Positions 42,969 to 53,275 of a stretch of DNA of 53,924 nucleotides are shown here, piece by piece. Source of the DNA: Bordetella parapertussis (lineage in GTDB: Bacteria; Pseudomonadota; Gammaproteobacteria; Burkholderiales; SG8-41); assembly GCA_945870465.1 (NCBI GenBank), contig CAMBSS010000005.1:1-53924 (forward strand). The letters are read 5' to 3'. The notes below the pieces were generated by a model. The model had not been told where the DNA came from and did no database searches. It saw nothing but the letters and a program-made list of their open reading frames with translations. Within the stretch, counting starts at the first letter, position 1, and every line of letters begins with the position of its first letter. Position numbers and translations under genes: made by a program.

Positions 42969-44129
42969 ATGTTTGAAATCATGGAAGAACCGTCGCGGGA
43001 AGCAGTAATCAAGGTGATAGGCGTGGGCGGCTGCGGGGGCAACGCGGTCGATCACATGATCGCCAATGGCGTTAAAGGCGTGGAGTTCATTTGCGCCAAT
43101 ACCGATATGCAGGCGTTGAAACGCTCGCAGGCGCGTACGCAACTGCAACTGGGCCCGGAAATCACCAAGGGCCTGGGTGCCGGCGCGAACCCGGAGGTCG
43201 GGCGCAACGCGGCGCTGGAAGACCGCGAACGCATCATCGATCTCATCAGCGGCGCGGACATGTTGTTCCTGACAGCGGGCATGGGCGGCGGCACCGGCAC
43301 GGGAGCGGCGCCGGTGGTGGCGGAAATCGCGCGCGAGCTTGGCATCCTGACGGTCGCCGTGGTCACCAAGCCTTTCGCGTTCGAGGGCAAGCGGCAGAGA
43401 ATCGCGCAGGAAGGGCTGGATGCGCTGTCGCAGCAAGTTAATTCGCTGATCGTGATTCCGAACGACAAGCTGATGCAGGTGCTCGGCAACCAGGTGACGC
43501 TCGACGAGGCGTTTCGCGCGGCCAACGACGTGCTGCATGGCGCGGTCGCGGGCATCGCGGAAATCATCAGCTGCCCCGGCATGATCAACGTCGATTTTGC
43601 GGACGTCAAAACCGTCATGTCCGAAACCGGCATGGCGATGATGGGTTCGGCGAAAGCCGCCGGCACCGACCGCGCGCGCATGGCGGCGGAGCAGGCCGTT
43701 GCGTGCCCGCTGCTGGAAGACATCGATATTGCCGACGCGCGCGGCGTGCTGGTCAATATCTCGGCAAGCAAAGCGCTGTTCCAGTTGCAGGAAATGTACG
43801 ACGTGATGGACGTCATCAAAGCCTTCGCCGCGGAATCGGCGACCGTGATCGCGGGCACCGTCTATGACGATGCGCTGGGCGATGAGCTGCGGGTGACGAT
43901 AGTCGCGACCGGGCTCGGCAAGGCACACTCACGTATGCAACCCAAGCCGCTGCAGGTGGTGCAGGCGACCGGCACGGACGGCGCAATGGCACCGGGCGCG
44001 GTGAACTACGAAGTGCTGGACCAGCCGGCGGTCATCCGGCGCAATCGCAACCAGACGGTCGAAGCGATGCGGCAGTCAGGCGTGGAAATGCTCGATATCC
44101 CGGCGTTCCTGCGCAAGCAGGCGGACTGA
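42969..44129 (+). CDS. ftsZ: cell division protein FtsZ
   Basis: 386 residues. Tubulin-like GTPase with the signature GGGTGTGAAPVVAEIA, T7 loop NVDFADVKTVM, and the conserved C-terminal peptide LDIPAFLRKQAD that binds FtsA and ZapD. AGGAGG lies 6 bases before the ATG. A 114-base gap separates it from ftsA, so it may have additional promoters; none is convincing by eye. Confidence 0.98.
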   Translation: MFEIMEEPSREAVIKVIGVGGCGGNAVDHMIANGVKGVEFICANTDMQALKRSQARTQLQLGPEITKGLGAGANPEVGRNAALEDRERIIDLISGADMLFLTAGMGGGTGTGAAPVVAEIARELGILTVAVVTKPFAFEGKRQRIAQEGLDALSQQVNSLIVIPNDKLMQVLGNQVTLDEAFRAANDVLHGAVAGIAEIISCPGMINVDFADVKTVMSETGMAMMGSAKAAGTDRARMAAEQAVACPLLEDIDIADARGVLVNISASKALFQLQEMYDVMDVIKAFAAESATVIAGTVYDDALGDELRVTIVATGLGKAHSRMQPKPLQVVQATGTDGAMAPGAVNYEVLDQPAVIRRNRNQTVEAMRQSGVEMLDIPAFLRKQAD

Positions 44130-44377
44130 AAGGGATGTAAGCGAGTGTAAAAGCGGTCGAATCGACGCCCCTTGAGGCGCATCTTGTTTACATATGGAGG
44201 CTGACTTCGTTATTTGATGAATCGGCGGTAAGGGCATCACGGCAAAGGGTTGTTAGCACACACTATTGGGCCAGTGACTTCGCAGTGCAGCGCGGGCGCA
44301 TATCCAGTTTTGCCGGGTCAGGAGCTAACGTGATAAAATTACATTTTAAGTAACTATAATAATCAAAGAGTTAATTC
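44130..44377 (+). promoter_or_regulatory. ftsZ-lpxC intergenic region with a -10 element
   Basis: 248 bases without a gene. A perfect TATAAT at 44355-44360 lies 17 bases before the lpxC start, in an AT-rich stretch (44328-44375); no clear -35. The short leader would leave little room for 5' control. I see no strong terminator after ftsZ. Confidence 0.45.
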
Positions 44378-45292
44378 GTGATCAAGCAGCGCACGCTTAA
44401 AAACATCATCCGCGCCACCGGCGTTGGGTTGCACACCGGCGAGAAGGTCTACCTGACCTTGCGCCCGGCGGCACCAAACACCGGCGTGGTATTCCGCCGC
44501 GTCGATCTGGCGGAGCCGGTTGATATCAAGGCCGATCCCTATCGGGTTGGCGACACGCGGCTCTCGTCCTGCCTCGAACGCGACGGCGTGCGGGTGTCGA
44601 CGGTGGAGCACCTGATGTCGGCGCTGGCGGGTCTGGGCATAGACAACGTGTACGTCGACGTGTCGGCAGCCGAAGTCCCCATCATGGATGGCAGTGCCGG
44701 CCCCTTCGTGTTCCTGCTGCAGTCGGCGGGCGTCGAAGAGCAGGCGGTCGCCAAAAAATTCATCCGCATCCTGAAAGCCGTCGAAGTCAGGGAGGGCGAC
44801 AAGCTCGCGCGCTTCGAACCGCACAACGGCTTCAAGATCGAATTCAGCATCGACTTCGACCATCCGGTGTTCGAGAACTCGGCAAAATCCGTATGCGTCG
44901 ATTTCACGACCACCTCGTACATCCGGGAAGTCAGCCGCGCGCGCACTTTCGGTTTCATGCATGAAGTCGAATGGATGCGCGGGCAGGGTCTGGCGCTTGG
45001 CGGCTCGCTCGACAATGCCATCGTGCTCGACGAATATCGCGTGCTGAACAACGACGGTTTGCGTTACGACGACGAGTTCGTCAAGCACAAGGTGCTCGAC
45101 GCGATCGGCGATCTCTATTTGCTGGGCCATCCGGTGATAGGCGCTTTTATCGCGCACAAATCCGGGCACGCCCTCAACAACCTGCTGTTGCGGCGTCTGC
45201 TGGAGCAGCAGGACGCGTGGGAATACGTGAGTTTCGACCGCGCCGAAGACGTGCCGGCCTTTGTCGCCTCCAGCCAGCCCGCGCTGGCCTAG
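44378..45292 (+). CDS. lpxC: UDP-3-O-acyl-N-acetylglucosamine deacetylase
   Basis: 304 residues from GTG 44378. Zinc ligands in [10 protein letters not shown] and [18 protein letters not shown], catalytic histidine in [10 protein letters not shown], and [16 protein letters not shown] and [11 protein letters not shown] near the substrate channel. It performs the committed step of lipid A synthesis, so the cell makes LPS, in agreement with rfaE2/gmhA. Follows ftsZ as in enterobacteria. Confidence 0.97.
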   Translation: MIKQRTLKNIIRATGVGLHTGEKVYLTLRPAAPNTGVVFRRVDLAEPVDIKADPYRVGDTRLSSCLERDGVRVSTVEHLMSALAGLGIDNVYVDVSAAEVPIMDGSAGPFVFLLQSAGVEEQAVAKKFIRILKAVEVREGDKLARFEPHNGFKIEFSIDFDHPVFENSAKSVCVDFTTTSYIREVSRARTFGFMHEVEWMRGQGLALGGSLDNAIVLDEYRVLNNDGLRYDDEFVKHKVLDAIGDLYLLGHPVIGAFIAHKSGHALNNLLLRRLLEQQDAWEYVSFDRAEDVPAFVASSQPALA

Positions 45293-45342
45293 TCTTTTGT
45301 TTTTAACCCGTACGCCGGCGTTCCGCCCCTAGGCCTAGCCGC

Positions 45343-45528
45343 ATGTTCGTTCTGCGTATCGTCGGCTTTCTGGTGCTCATCACCGTCGGCGCGTCGCTGG
45401 TGGTCTACTTGCTGACCAAAAACCGCCGCTACGTGACTTTCGCGTGGCAGCTCCTCAAGTACGGCATGTTGATGGCCATCATAGTGTTGGCCTGCCTCTT
45501 GTTCGAACGGCTGATCCTGGTGATCTGA
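45343..45528 (+). CDS. small two-helix membrane protein, unknown
   Basis: 61 residues with helices at about 4-25 (LRIVGFLVLITVGASLVVYL) and 39-60 (YGMLMAIIVLACLLFERLIL), joined by a basic loop (TKNRRYVTFAWQ). Genes of this size and type are commonly found between lpxC and a DUF721 gene in betaproteobacteria. Function unknown; convergent with the next gene, 14 bases apart. Confidence 0.72.
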   Translation: MFVLRIVGFLVLITVGASLVVYLLTKNRRYVTFAWQLLKYGMLMAIIVLACLLFERLILVI

Positions 45529-45542
45529 CGCGCCGCCGCAAG

Positions 45543-45983
45543 TTAGCGCTCGCTGCGCTGCCGCACCGCCATCCGGGCCAGTGCCGCTTTCAGCGGGGAG
45601 TCTTCAAGCTGTTCGCTGAGGTTTTCTAAATTCTCAATTGTTTCAATGCTTAAGGCTCGGATTCCGGATCTTGCGGTGGGCGCCGGCGGGGCTTCCCTGA
45701 CTTGCACTTCAATACGGATTGAAGTAATCTGCCAGCGCTGTTTTTGGTAAGTAGCTAACAATCTAGCGGCGAGCTGCTTCAGTTTGGCGGCAATCGCGGC
45801 ATTTTCAGCCAAAAGGGTGAGAGTTCCATCGCGTAACTGCTTGACGCAGCAGGCTTGTGTCAGGGCAGAGGGCGCGGTGTTCTTAAGGACCTGTTGCAGT
45901 TCGGCGAGTTGCCGGGCGTCGCGGGTCAACGAACGCAAGCGGTCCGACGAGTTGAGATAGAAATCGATCTTGCGGGCGGACAT
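45543..45983 (-). CDS. DciA-like (DUF721) protein
   Basis: 146 residues. The DUF721 core is visible: LQQVLKNTAPSALTQAC, VKQLRDGTLTLLAENAAIAA, KLKQLAARLLATYQKQRWQI, TSIRIEVQ. DciA proteins load or assist the replicative helicase DnaB; the DUF721 domain resembles the KH-like part of DciA. It stands divergent from the M23 peptidase gene, with starts 21 bases apart. Confidence 0.82.
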   Translation of the reverse strand: MSARKIDFYLNSSDRLRSLTRDARQLAELQQVLKNTAPSALTQACCVKQLRDGTLTLLAENAAIAAKLKQLAARLLATYQKQRWQITSIRIEVQVREAPPAPTARSGIRALSIETIENLENLSEQLEDSPLKAALARMAVRQRSER

Positions 45984-46004
45984 GGCGGAGATTGTGGGGC
46001 AAAG

Positions 46005-46922
46005 ATGAATATAATTCTAGTTTCCGGAAAACTCGCGAGGGCGCGGACCATCACACTGTCGTTGCCGCATATGGTATTGGGCGGCGCGGCCGGGCTGCTT
46101 GGGCTGCTGGTCCTCGCGTTTGCGCTGCAGTATGCGGTCCTGCGTTGCGCTCCCAGCCTCAACAGCACGCTGCTCAACAACCTGATTTTAAGCGCCCAGC
46201 ACGAACAGAACGAAAAGACGCAAAGCTATTTGCGCGAAAATCTCAACGCCCTGGCGTCCAAGCTGGGGCAAATGCAGGCGCAGTTGCTGCGCCTCGACAC
46301 CCTCGGCGAGCGCCTCGCCAAGACCGCCGGTTTCAAACCCCAGGAATTCATGTTCGACCAGCCGCCGGGCCGCGGCGGTGCAGTATCGACCATGCCCACA
46401 TACGATTTATCGCTCGGCGACATGAACCGCCAGGTCGAGTTGCTGACCAAGCAGATGGACGACCGCACCGAGAAGCTCGGCATACTCGATTCGCTGATGA
46501 TAGTCGACAGCGCGAAGAAAAAATTGCTGCCGTCGGTGCTGCCGATCGAAGGCGGCTGGTATTCGTCCAACTTCGGATGGCGCATCGATCCGTTCAACGG
46601 CGTGCGGGCGTATCACGAAGGCATGGATTTCATGGCGGAGGTCGGCACGCCGGCACGCGCGGCGGCCGGCGGCATGGTTGCCTACTCGGATTTCCACCCT
46701 CAATATGGTAATATGGTCGAGATTGATCACGGTAATAGTTTGATCACGCGTTACGCGCATTTGTCGAAGCGTCTGGTCAAGATTGGCGACGTTGTGCTCA
46801 GCGGTGGAACCATCGGTCAGGTCGGCAGCACCGGGCGCGCCACCGGGCCGCACCTGCACTTCGAAGTCCGTCAGAACGGAACGCCGCTCAATCCGGTGCG
46901 CTTTCTCCGCTTGCCCAGTTAG
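46005..46922 (+). CDS. M23 family metallopeptidase, membrane-anchored
   Basis: 305 residues from ATG 46005. N-terminal membrane helix (MVLGGAAGLLGLLVLAFALQ), a coiled-coil (NEKTQSYLRENLNALASKLG, QMQAQLLRLDTLGERLA), then a LytM domain with both zinc motifs, YHEGMDFMA (HxxxD) and GPHLHFEV (HxH), so it should be a real endopeptidase and not an EnvC-like activator. Cuts peptidoglycan crosslinks in the periplasm. The longer frame upstream overlaps the divergent DUF721 gene. Followed by a strong terminator. Confidence 0.92.
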   Translation: MNIILVSGKLARARTITLSLPHMVLGGAAGLLGLLVLAFALQYAVLRCAPSLNSTLLNNLILSAQHEQNEKTQSYLRENLNALASKLGQMQAQLLRLDTLGERLAKTAGFKPQEFMFDQPPGRGGAVSTMPTYDLSLGDMNRQVELLTKQMDDRTEKLGILDSLMIVDSAKKKLLPSVLPIEGGWYSSNFGWRIDPFNGVRAYHEGMDFMAEVGTPARAAAGGMVAYSDFHPQYGNMVEIDHGNSLITRYAHLSKRLVKIGDVVLSGGTIGQVGSTGRATGPHLHFEVRQNGTPLNPVRFLRLPS

Positions 46923-46944
46923 CGCGCTTAAGGTTTCAGTCATA

Positions 46945-46976
46945 AAGGGGTGGGGTGTTTCCCCGCCCCTTTTTAT
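46945..46976 (+). terminator. rho-independent terminator after the M23 peptidase gene
   Basis: AAGGGGTGGGG and CCCCGCCCCTT form an 11-base stem (one G-T pair) with loop TGTTT, followed by TTTATTT. It closes the M23 transcript and insulates secA. Confidence 0.9.
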
Positions 46977-47087
46977 TTAATAGAGCCCTGAGCAAGGGTT
47001 GTATTTAATCAAATCGTCCTCAAAAGAGGAGGAGGCGCAGGCGGGCTCGGGCCCGTTGGCGTCGTGGATTCTCGGGTGTCGGTAGAC

Positions 47088-49808
47088 ATGATCACAGGCC
47101 TGCTTAAAAAAATATTCGGTAGCCGCAACGACCGCCTGTTGCGTCAATACATGCATGCGGTGCGCGCAACCAATGCGCTCGAGCCGGGAATCGCAAAACT
47201 CAGCGACGACGCGCTGACGGCCAAGACTGCCGAATTCAAGCAGCGCCACGCCGGCGGAGAGTCGCTTGACGCACTACTGCCCGAAGCGTTCGCCGTGGTG
47301 CGCGAAGCCGGCAAGCGCGTGCTGAACATGCGCCACTTTGACGTGCAACTGATCGGCGGCATCGTCTTGCATCATGGCAAGATCGGCGAGATGCGCACCG
47401 GCGAGGGCAAAACCCTGGTGGCGACGCTGCCCGCGTATCTGAACGCGCTGTCGGGCAAGGGCGTGCACGTGGTGACCGTCAACGACTACCTCGCCAAGCG
47501 CGACTCCGAGTGGATGGGGCGCATTTACGGCTTTCTCGGTCTCACCGTCGGCGTGATCCTGTCGCAGATGGACCATGCCGACAAGCAAGGCGCGTACGCC
47601 GCCGATATTACTTACGGCACCAACAACGAATTCGGTTTCGATTACCTGCGCGACAACATGGCAACAGCGCCGGGCGACCGTTACCAGCGCAAACTGAATT
47701 ACGCGATTGTCGACGAGGTGGATTCGATCCTGATCGACGAGGCGCGCACGCCGCTCATCATTTCGGGCCAGGCAGAAGACACCACCGAACTGTATTACCG
47801 CATGAACGAGATCGCGCCGCGCTTAAAGCGCCAGGCCGATGAAAGCAGCCCCGGCGACTATACGGTCGACGAAAAACAGCACCAGGTGCTGTTGTCGGAG
47901 GCCGGCCACGAGCGCGCGGAAGCGCTGCTCGCGGAAGCCGGAATGCTGCCGCACGGCGGCAGCCTCTACGACCCGAGCAACATCAACCTGATGCATCACC
48001 TGTACGCAGCGTTGCGCGCGCACTCGCTGTACCATCGCGACCAGCAGTACGTCGTGCAGGAAGACGAAATCATCATCGTCGACGAATTCACCGGGCGCCT
48101 GATGTCGGGGCGGCGCTGGTCGGACGGACTGCACCAGGCGGTCGAAGCCAAGGAAGGTGTGGCGATCCAGCGCGAGAACCAGACGCTCGCGTCGATTACA
48201 TTCCAGAATTATTTCCGCATGTATTCGAAACTCGCGGGTATGACCGGCACCGCCGATACCGAGGCCTACGAATTCCAGCACATTTACGCCCTCGAAACCG
48301 TCGTCATTCCGACCCACAAGCCGATGGTGCGCGACGATCGTATGGACCAGGTCTACCAGTCCCTGCGCGAGAAATACGAGGCGGTCATCAAGGACATCAA
48401 GGGCTGCTACGAACGCGGCCAGCCGGTGCTCGTCGGCACCACCTCGATCGAGAACTCGGAATTGCTGTCGAAACTGCTCGACAAGGAAAAGCTGCCGCAT
48501 AATGTATTGAACGCCAAGCAGCACGCGCGCGAGGCCGAAATCGTGGTGCAGGCGGGGCGTTCGAAAGCGATCACCATTGCGACCAATATGGCGGGTCGCG
48601 GCACCGACATCGTGCTTGGCGGCAATCCGGAGCCGGAGATCAGCCAGATCGAAGCGGACACGAGCCTGGACGCATCGACCAGGCAGCACCGGGTCGAGGA
48701 AGTGCGCCAGGCGTGGCAGGTTTTGCACAACCAGGTGGTTGCCGCCGGCGGGCTGCATATCATCGCGACCGAGCGCCACGAATCGCGGCGCGTCGACAAC
48801 CAGTTGCGCGGACGCTCGGGACGCCAGGGCGACCCGGGCTCAAGCCGCTTCTATCTCTCGCTCGAAGACCCATTGTTGCGCATCTTCGCGTCGGACCGCG
48901 TGGCCGCCATCATGCAGCGCCTGAAGATGCCGGACGGCGAAGCGATCGAGCACCCGTGGGTCACGCGCGCGATCGAAAATGCGCAAAGAAAAGTCGAAGC
49001 GCGCAATTTCGACATGCGCAAGCATTTGCTTGAATACGACGATGTCTCCAACGACCAGCGCAAAGCGATTTACGAATCGCGCAACCAGCTGCTTGAATCG
49101 ACCGACATCTCGGAGCGCATCACGGCCATCCGCGCCGAAGTCATCGGCGGCTTCATCACTCAGCACATCCCGGCGGAAAGCCTCGAGGAGCAGTGGGACG
49201 TCGAAGGGCTGGAGAAAACGCTGGCTGCCGAAGTGCAGCTCGAACTGCCGATCAGACAATGGCTGGCAGACGAGCCCGATCTGGATGAAGACCAGGTGCG
49301 TGCGCGCGTAATCGAATTCGGGAACCGTAAATACGAAGAAAAAACCGCGGGTGTCGAGCCGCAGGCGATGCGCCAGTTCGAGCGCGCGATCATGCTGCAG
49401 AGTGTTGATTCGCACTGGCGCGAGCACCTGGCGGCGCTCGATCACCTGCGCCAGGGCATACATCTCAGGAGCTACGCGCAGAAAACGCCGACGCAGGAAT
49501 ACAAGCGCGAGGCTTTCGAGCTGTTTTCGCTGATGCTCGACATGATCAATACCGAGGTCACGAAGCTGCTGTTGACGGTGCAGGTGAAGAGCGAGGCCGA
49601 ACTGCAGAAGGTCGAGGAGCCCGAGGCGCCGAAGAACGTGCAATACCATCATGCCGATTACGAGCAGGCGCTTGAGGAAGCGAACGCCGAAGCGCCGGCG
49701 TCCGACGCGCAGACTTTCGTGCGCGGGGCGCAGAAAACCGGCCGCAACGATCCCTGTACTTGCGGTTCGGGCAAGAAGTACAAGCACTGCCACGGGAAAT
49801 TGACCTAG
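47088..49808 (+). CDS. secA: preprotein translocase ATPase SecA
   Basis: 906 residues from ATG 47088 ([20 protein letters not shown], the usual start; GTG 47064 would add eight residues). Walker [18 protein letters not shown], Walker B/DEAD-like [51 protein letters not shown] and the C-terminal SecB-binding zinc motif [16 protein letters not shown] (CxCx8CH). Drives protein export through SecYEG. No secM-like arrest gene is upstream; the M23 gene stands in its place. Confidence 0.98.
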   Translation: MITGLLKKIFGSRNDRLLRQYMHAVRATNALEPGIAKLSDDALTAKTAEFKQRHAGGESLDALLPEAFAVVREAGKRVLNMRHFDVQLIGGIVLHHGKIGEMRTGEGKTLVATLPAYLNALSGKGVHVVTVNDYLAKRDSEWMGRIYGFLGLTVGVILSQMDHADKQGAYAADITYGTNNEFGFDYLRDNMATAPGDRYQRKLNYAIVDEVDSILIDEARTPLIISGQAEDTTELYYRMNEIAPRLKRQADESSPGDYTVDEKQHQVLLSEAGHERAEALLAEAGMLPHGGSLYDPSNINLMHHLYAALRAHSLYHRDQQYVVQEDEIIIVDEFTGRLMSGRRWSDGLHQAVEAKEGVAIQRENQTLASITFQNYFRMYSKLAGMTGTADTEAYEFQHIYALETVVIPTHKPMVRDDRMDQVYQSLREKYEAVIKDIKGCYERGQPVLVGTTSIENSELLSKLLDKEKLPHNVLNAKQHAREAEIVVQAGRSKAITIATNMAGRGTDIVLGGNPEPEISQIEADTSLDASTRQHRVEEVRQAWQVLHNQVVAAGGLHIIATERHESRRVDNQLRGRSGRQGDPGSSRFYLSLEDPLLRIFASDRVAAIMQRLKMPDGEAIEHPWVTRAIENAQRKVEARNFDMRKHLLEYDDVSNDQRKAIYESRNQLLESTDISERITAIRAEVIGGFITQHIPAESLEEQWDVEGLEKTLAAEVQLELPIRQWLADEPDLDEDQVRARVIEFGNRKYEEKTAGVEPQAMRQFERAIMLQSVDSHWREHLAALDHLRQGIHLRSYAQKTPTQEYKREAFELFSLMLDMINTEVTKLLLTVQVKSEAELQKVEEPEAPKNVQYHHADYEQALEEANAEAPASDAQTFVRGAQKTGRNDPCTCGSGKKYKHCHGKLT

Positions 49809-49834
49809 GTTTGAACCGCCAAGATTCCTTTCAA

Positions 49835-49851
49835 TACCCCCTTGAGGGGTA
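49835..49851. other. hairpin after secA
   Basis: TACCCC (49835-49840) and GGGGTA (49846-49851) form a six-base stem with loop CTTGA. It sits among short direct repeats of the GCCAAGG type (49817-49866). No T-tract, so probably not a terminator. Confidence 0.35.
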
Positions 49852-49932
49852 CGCCAAGGCCGCCAAGGAAAGCGATAGGCGCGAGGCAAGAACATAGAGC
49901 CGAGAAGGCCGCCGGGGCTGTTGTTGTTGACC

Positions 49933-49960
49933 CATCACGCCTTACCCCTCACGCCTCACG
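49933..49960 (+). repeat. heptanucleotide repeat upstream of argJ
   Basis: Four 7-base units: CATCACG, CCTTACC, CCTCACG, CCTCACG, ending 15 bases before the argJ ATG. Same period as the dcw repeats. A TATAAT follows at 49964-49969. Confidence 0.6.
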
Positions 49961-49975
49961 GATTATAATCTCGCC

Positions 49976-51214
49976 ATGCCCGTCAATCTCGCCCCCCCCG
50001 ATCCCAAATCGCTGCTGCCCGTCGCTGGCGTTGCCCTTGGCATCACGGCAGCAAACATACGCAAGCCGGACCGCAAGGACCTCCTGGTCATCAAGCTCGA
50101 CGATGGCGCGAAGGTGGCGGGCGTATTCACGCAAAACCGTTTTTGCGCGGCGCCGGTGGTGGTGACGCGCCAGCACCTGTCGATGCTCGACCCGGCCGCG
50201 GCAGTATGCGCACTGGTCATCAATACCGGCAATGCCAACGCCGGCACCGGCAAGGAAGGTCTTGCGCACGCGCGCCAGACCTGCGCCGACCTGGCGAAAT
50301 TGCTGGGCTGCAACCCGGGCCAGGTATTGCCGTTTTCAACTGGCGTCATCATGGAGCCGTTGCCGGTCGGGCGCATCGCCGCGGGTTTGCCAGGATGCAT
50401 CGAAAATCTGCGCGAGGACAACTGGTTTGGTGCGGCGCAGGCCATCATGACGACCGACACGCTGCCGAAAGCCGCTTCCCGGCGAGTGCAGATCGGCAAG
50501 ACGGCGGTGACGATCACCGGCATCGCCAAGGGCGCGGGCATGATACATCCCAACATGGCGACCATGCTCGGCTTCGTTGCGACCGACGCGCGCGTCAGCC
50601 TGCCGCTCGTCAAAGCCGCCGTCGCGCACGCCGCGAAGCAGACGTTCAACTGTATTACCGTCGATGGCGACACTTCGACCAACGACTCTTTCATGCTGAT
50701 CGCGAGCGGCAAAGCGGCGATGGATGAAATCACCGATGCGCGCAGCGCGGAGTTCCTGGCATTCCGCGATGCGGTCACCGCGGTCGCGGCCCAGCTCGCG
50801 CAGGCGATAATCCGTGACGGCGAAGGCGCCACCAAGTTCATCACGGTGCGCGTCGAAGGCGGGCGCAACGACGATGAGTGCCGCAAAATCGGTTTCGCGG
50901 TGGCGCATTCGCCGCTCGTCAAGACGGCGTTTTTCGCCTCCGACCCCAACCTTGGCCGGATTCTGGCGGCAATCGGCTACGCGGGAGTGGCCGATCTCGA
51001 TGTCGAAAAAATCGATCTCTACCTGGATGATGTGCTGGTCGCGCGGCAGGGCGGGCGCAATCCCGATTACCAGGAAGCGGACGGCCAACGCGTGATGAAG
51101 CAGAGCGAAATCACCGTGCGCATCGCGCTCAATCGGGGTGCTGCTGCCGCGACGCTGTGGACGTGCGACTTGTCGCACGATTACGTCAGCATCAACGCGG
51201 ATTACCGGAGCTAA
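49976..51214 (+). CDS. argJ: bifunctional ornithine acetyltransferase / N-acetylglutamate synthase
   Basis: 412 residues. The self-cleavage site and threonine nucleophile are in [20 protein letters not shown] (cleavage before T of ATML), dividing the precursor into alpha and beta chains. [26 protein letters not shown] and [16 protein letters not shown] are family motifs. It recycles the acetyl group in arginine synthesis. Start ATG 49976 has no clear Shine-Dalgarno, and a TATAAT lies only 7 bases upstream. Confidence 0.97.
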   Translation: MPVNLAPPDPKSLLPVAGVALGITAANIRKPDRKDLLVIKLDDGAKVAGVFTQNRFCAAPVVVTRQHLSMLDPAAAVCALVINTGNANAGTGKEGLAHARQTCADLAKLLGCNPGQVLPFSTGVIMEPLPVGRIAAGLPGCIENLREDNWFGAAQAIMTTDTLPKAASRRVQIGKTAVTITGIAKGAGMIHPNMATMLGFVATDARVSLPLVKAAVAHAAKQTFNCITVDGDTSTNDSFMLIASGKAAMDEITDARSAEFLAFRDAVTAVAAQLAQAIIRDGEGATKFITVRVEGGRNDDECRKIGFAVAHSPLVKTAFFASDPNLGRILAAIGYAGVADLDVEKIDLYLDDVLVARQGGRNPDYQEADGQRVMKQSEITVRIALNRGAAAATLWTCDLSHDYVSINADYRS

Positions 51215-51220
51215 ACCTTG

Positions 51221-51398
51221 AACCGCAAAGGACGCGAAGGACGCAAAGGAAAAGCAGAAAATTCGATCCAATGGATCGGTGCGAATGGGTCCGGATCAAA
51301 AACGAAGGCGTTTTTTGGATTCTGCGTTCATCAAGTTTCATTGATAATTGCAATAATGCTTTGGGTTCCCTTCGCGTCCTTCGCGTCCTTTGCGGTTA
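51221..51398. repeat. 178-base unit with 29-base terminal inverted repeats between argJ and the DUF815 gene
   Basis: 51221-51249 (AACCGCAAAGGACGCGAAGG then ACGCAAAGG) and 51370-51398 are reverse complements at 28 of 29 bases. The interior (about 120 bases) has no gene; it contains GATCCAATGGATC and AT-rich sequence at 51330-51360. The layout is that of a MITE-like or dispersed palindromic element made from a short repeat, GGACGCRAA. Confidence 0.75.
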
Positions 51399-51414
51399 AG
51401 GACTTTGATTTCTG

Positions 51415-52290
51415 ATGAGTGATTTCGACAAGCTGATCAAACGCGCCGATGCGCTGCTCGCGCGCGTGGAACAACTGCTGCCGGCGGCGCCTGCGCAGAC
51501 CGACTGGAAGGCGACGGCGTTTCGCTGGCGCAAGCGCAACGGCCACGGCGCCATCGAAACGATAAGGCACGTGCATCGCATCGCGTTGGGCGACCTGTGC
51601 GGCATCGACCGCCAGAAAAAGCTGGTCGAGCAGAATACCCGCCAGTTCGTCGAAGGCCTGCCTGCGAACAACGTCCTCTTGACCGGCGCGCGCGGCACCG
51701 GCAAATCCTCATTGATCAAGGCACTGCTCAACAAGTACGCGCCGCGCGGGCTGCGCGTTATCGAGGTGGAGAAGCAGGACCTGACCGACCTGCCCGAAAT
51801 CGTCGAATTGATCGCGCAACGCCCCGAGCGCTTCGTGCTGTACTGCGACGATTTGTCGTTCGAAGCCGACGAGCCGGGCTATAAGGCGCTGAAAGTCGTG
51901 CTCGACGGTTCGGTCGCGGCCGCTTCCGAAAACTGCCTGATTTACGCGACCTCGAACCGGCGCCACCTGATGCCGGAATTCATGTCGGAAAACCTCGAGG
52001 CGAAGCGCGTCGACGACGAAATCCATCCGGGCGAGACCGTCGAGGAAAAAATCTCGTTGTCGGAGCGCTTCGGCGTGTGGGTGTCGTTCTATCCGTTCGA
52101 CCAGGACGAGTATCTGGAAATCGTCACGCAATGGCTCGCGCATTTCAAGATCGGGGGCGCGGGCACCGAGGCGGTGCGGCACGCGGCACTGCAATGGGCG
52201 CTGCAGCGTGGTTCGCGCAGCGGACGCGTGGCCTGGCAGTTCGCGCGCGATTGGGCCGGCCGCGCACGCATCGCGCGCGGCAAACCTTAG
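51415..52290 (+). CDS. DUF815 family AAA ATPase
   Basis: 291 residues. Walker A LLTGARGTGKSSLIKALLNK (around 85), Walker B FVLYCDDLSFEADE, sensor YATSNRRHLMPEFM and KISLSERFGVWVSFYPFDQDEYL identify DUF815, a AAA+ family of unknown role common next to argJ in betaproteobacteria. ATG 51415 lies 16 bases after the inverted-repeat unit. Six bases separate its stop from the next gene. Confidence 0.9.
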   Translation: MSDFDKLIKRADALLARVEQLLPAAPAQTDWKATAFRWRKRNGHGAIETIRHVHRIALGDLCGIDRQKKLVEQNTRQFVEGLPANNVLLTGARGTGKSSLIKALLNKYAPRGLRVIEVEKQDLTDLPEIVELIAQRPERFVLYCDDLSFEADEPGYKALKVVLDGSVAAASENCLIYATSNRRHLMPEFMSENLEAKRVDDEIHPGETVEEKISLSERFGVWVSFYPFDQDEYLEIVTQWLAHFKIGGAGTEAVRHAALQWALQRGSRSGRVAWQFARDWAGRARIARGKP

Positions 52291-52296
52291 TCGTCA

Positions 52297-53274
52297 ATGG
52301 CGGAAGCCGCCGCAACGGCGTCCCCGCGCGCGCGCATCGAAGTCGTTGCTGCGGTCATCTTCAACCCGGGTGGAGAATTTTTGCTGGCACAACGCCCGCC
52401 GGGCAAAGCGTATGCCGGTTACTGGGAGTTTCCCGGCGGCAAGGTCGAGCCAGGCGAGGACGCCGCCACCGCGCTCGAGCGCGAACTCCACGAAGAGCTC
52501 GGCATCGACGTGACAGTTGCCTATCCGTGGCTCACGCGCGACTTCGATTACTCGCATGCCGACGTGCGTCTGCGGTTTTTCAGGGTGCTCGGCTGGTCAG
52601 GCGAAGCGCATGGCCGCGAGCAGCAGCAATTGTCCTGGCAATCGACGCGCAGCCTCACGGTCGCGCCGGTGCTGCCGGCCAATGGGCCGATCTTGCGCGG
52701 ACTCGAATTGCCGGGTGTTTACGGGATTACCTGCGCCGGTGAAATCGGCCGCGACGCTTTCATGGCGCGGCTGGCGCAGGCGCTGCGTCAGGGGCTGAAA
52801 CTGATACAGGTGCGGGAAAAACAGCTCACCGGCGCCGAGTTATCCGCGTTTGTGGCCGAGGTCGTAGCGGTTGCCCATCCGTACGGCGCGCGCGTTGTCG
52901 TCAATGGCGCCGCGGAAATCGCTGCACAAGCCGGCGCCGATGGCGTGCACCTGACGGCGTCGCAGCTGATGGCGGCAACACAAAGGCCCGCTGGCGAGTG
53001 GTGCGGCGCGTCGTGTCACGACGCCACCGAACTGGCGCGCGCGCGCGAACTTGGCGTGGATTTCGTGGTGCTCGGCCCCGTCGCCGCGACGCCCAGCCAC
53101 GCGCATGCGAAGACGCTGGGATGGCCGGAATTCACGAGCCTGATACGCGACTATCCGTTGCCGGTGTATGCGCTCGGCGGCCTCGACGTGGACGATCTTG
53201 AAGAGGCGTGGCGCAGCGGCGCGCATGGGGTCGGCATGCTGCGCGGCGCGTGGTCGGGCGCGAAATACTGCTGA
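52297..53274 (+). CDS. Nudix hydrolase (MutT-type) fused to a ThiE-like domain
   Basis: 325 residues. Residues 12-140 are a MutT-like Nudix domain with the complete Nudix box GKVEPGEDAATALERELHEE followed by LGI. Residues 145-325 form a thiamine-phosphate-synthase-like TIM barrel (YGITCAGEIGRDAFMARLAQ, LIQVREKQLTGAEL, GADGVHLTASQL, DFVVLGPVAATPSHAHAKTL). MutT cleans 8-oxo-dGTP; the ThiE-like part probably is not a true ThiE. This fusion is common in beta/gammaproteobacteria after secA or argJ. Confidence 0.93.
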   Translation: MAEAAATASPRARIEVVAAVIFNPGGEFLLAQRPPGKAYAGYWEFPGGKVEPGEDAATALERELHEELGIDVTVAYPWLTRDFDYSHADVRLRFFRVLGWSGEAHGREQQQLSWQSTRSLTVAPVLPANGPILRGLELPGVYGITCAGEIGRDAFMARLAQALRQGLKLIQVREKQLTGAELSAFVAEVVAVAHPYGARVVVNGAAEIAAQAGADGVHLTASQLMAATQRPAGEWCGASCHDATELARARELGVDFVVLGPVAATPSHAHAKTLGWPEFTSLIRDYPLPVYALGGLDVDDLEEAWRSGAHGVGMLRGAWSGAKYC

Positions 53275-53275
53275 A

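Noticed and set aside
44150..44175. Hairpin after ftsZ (GACGCCCCTTGAGGCGCATC) as terminator
   Set aside because: Only a 4-5 base stem with weak T content after it; not convincing.
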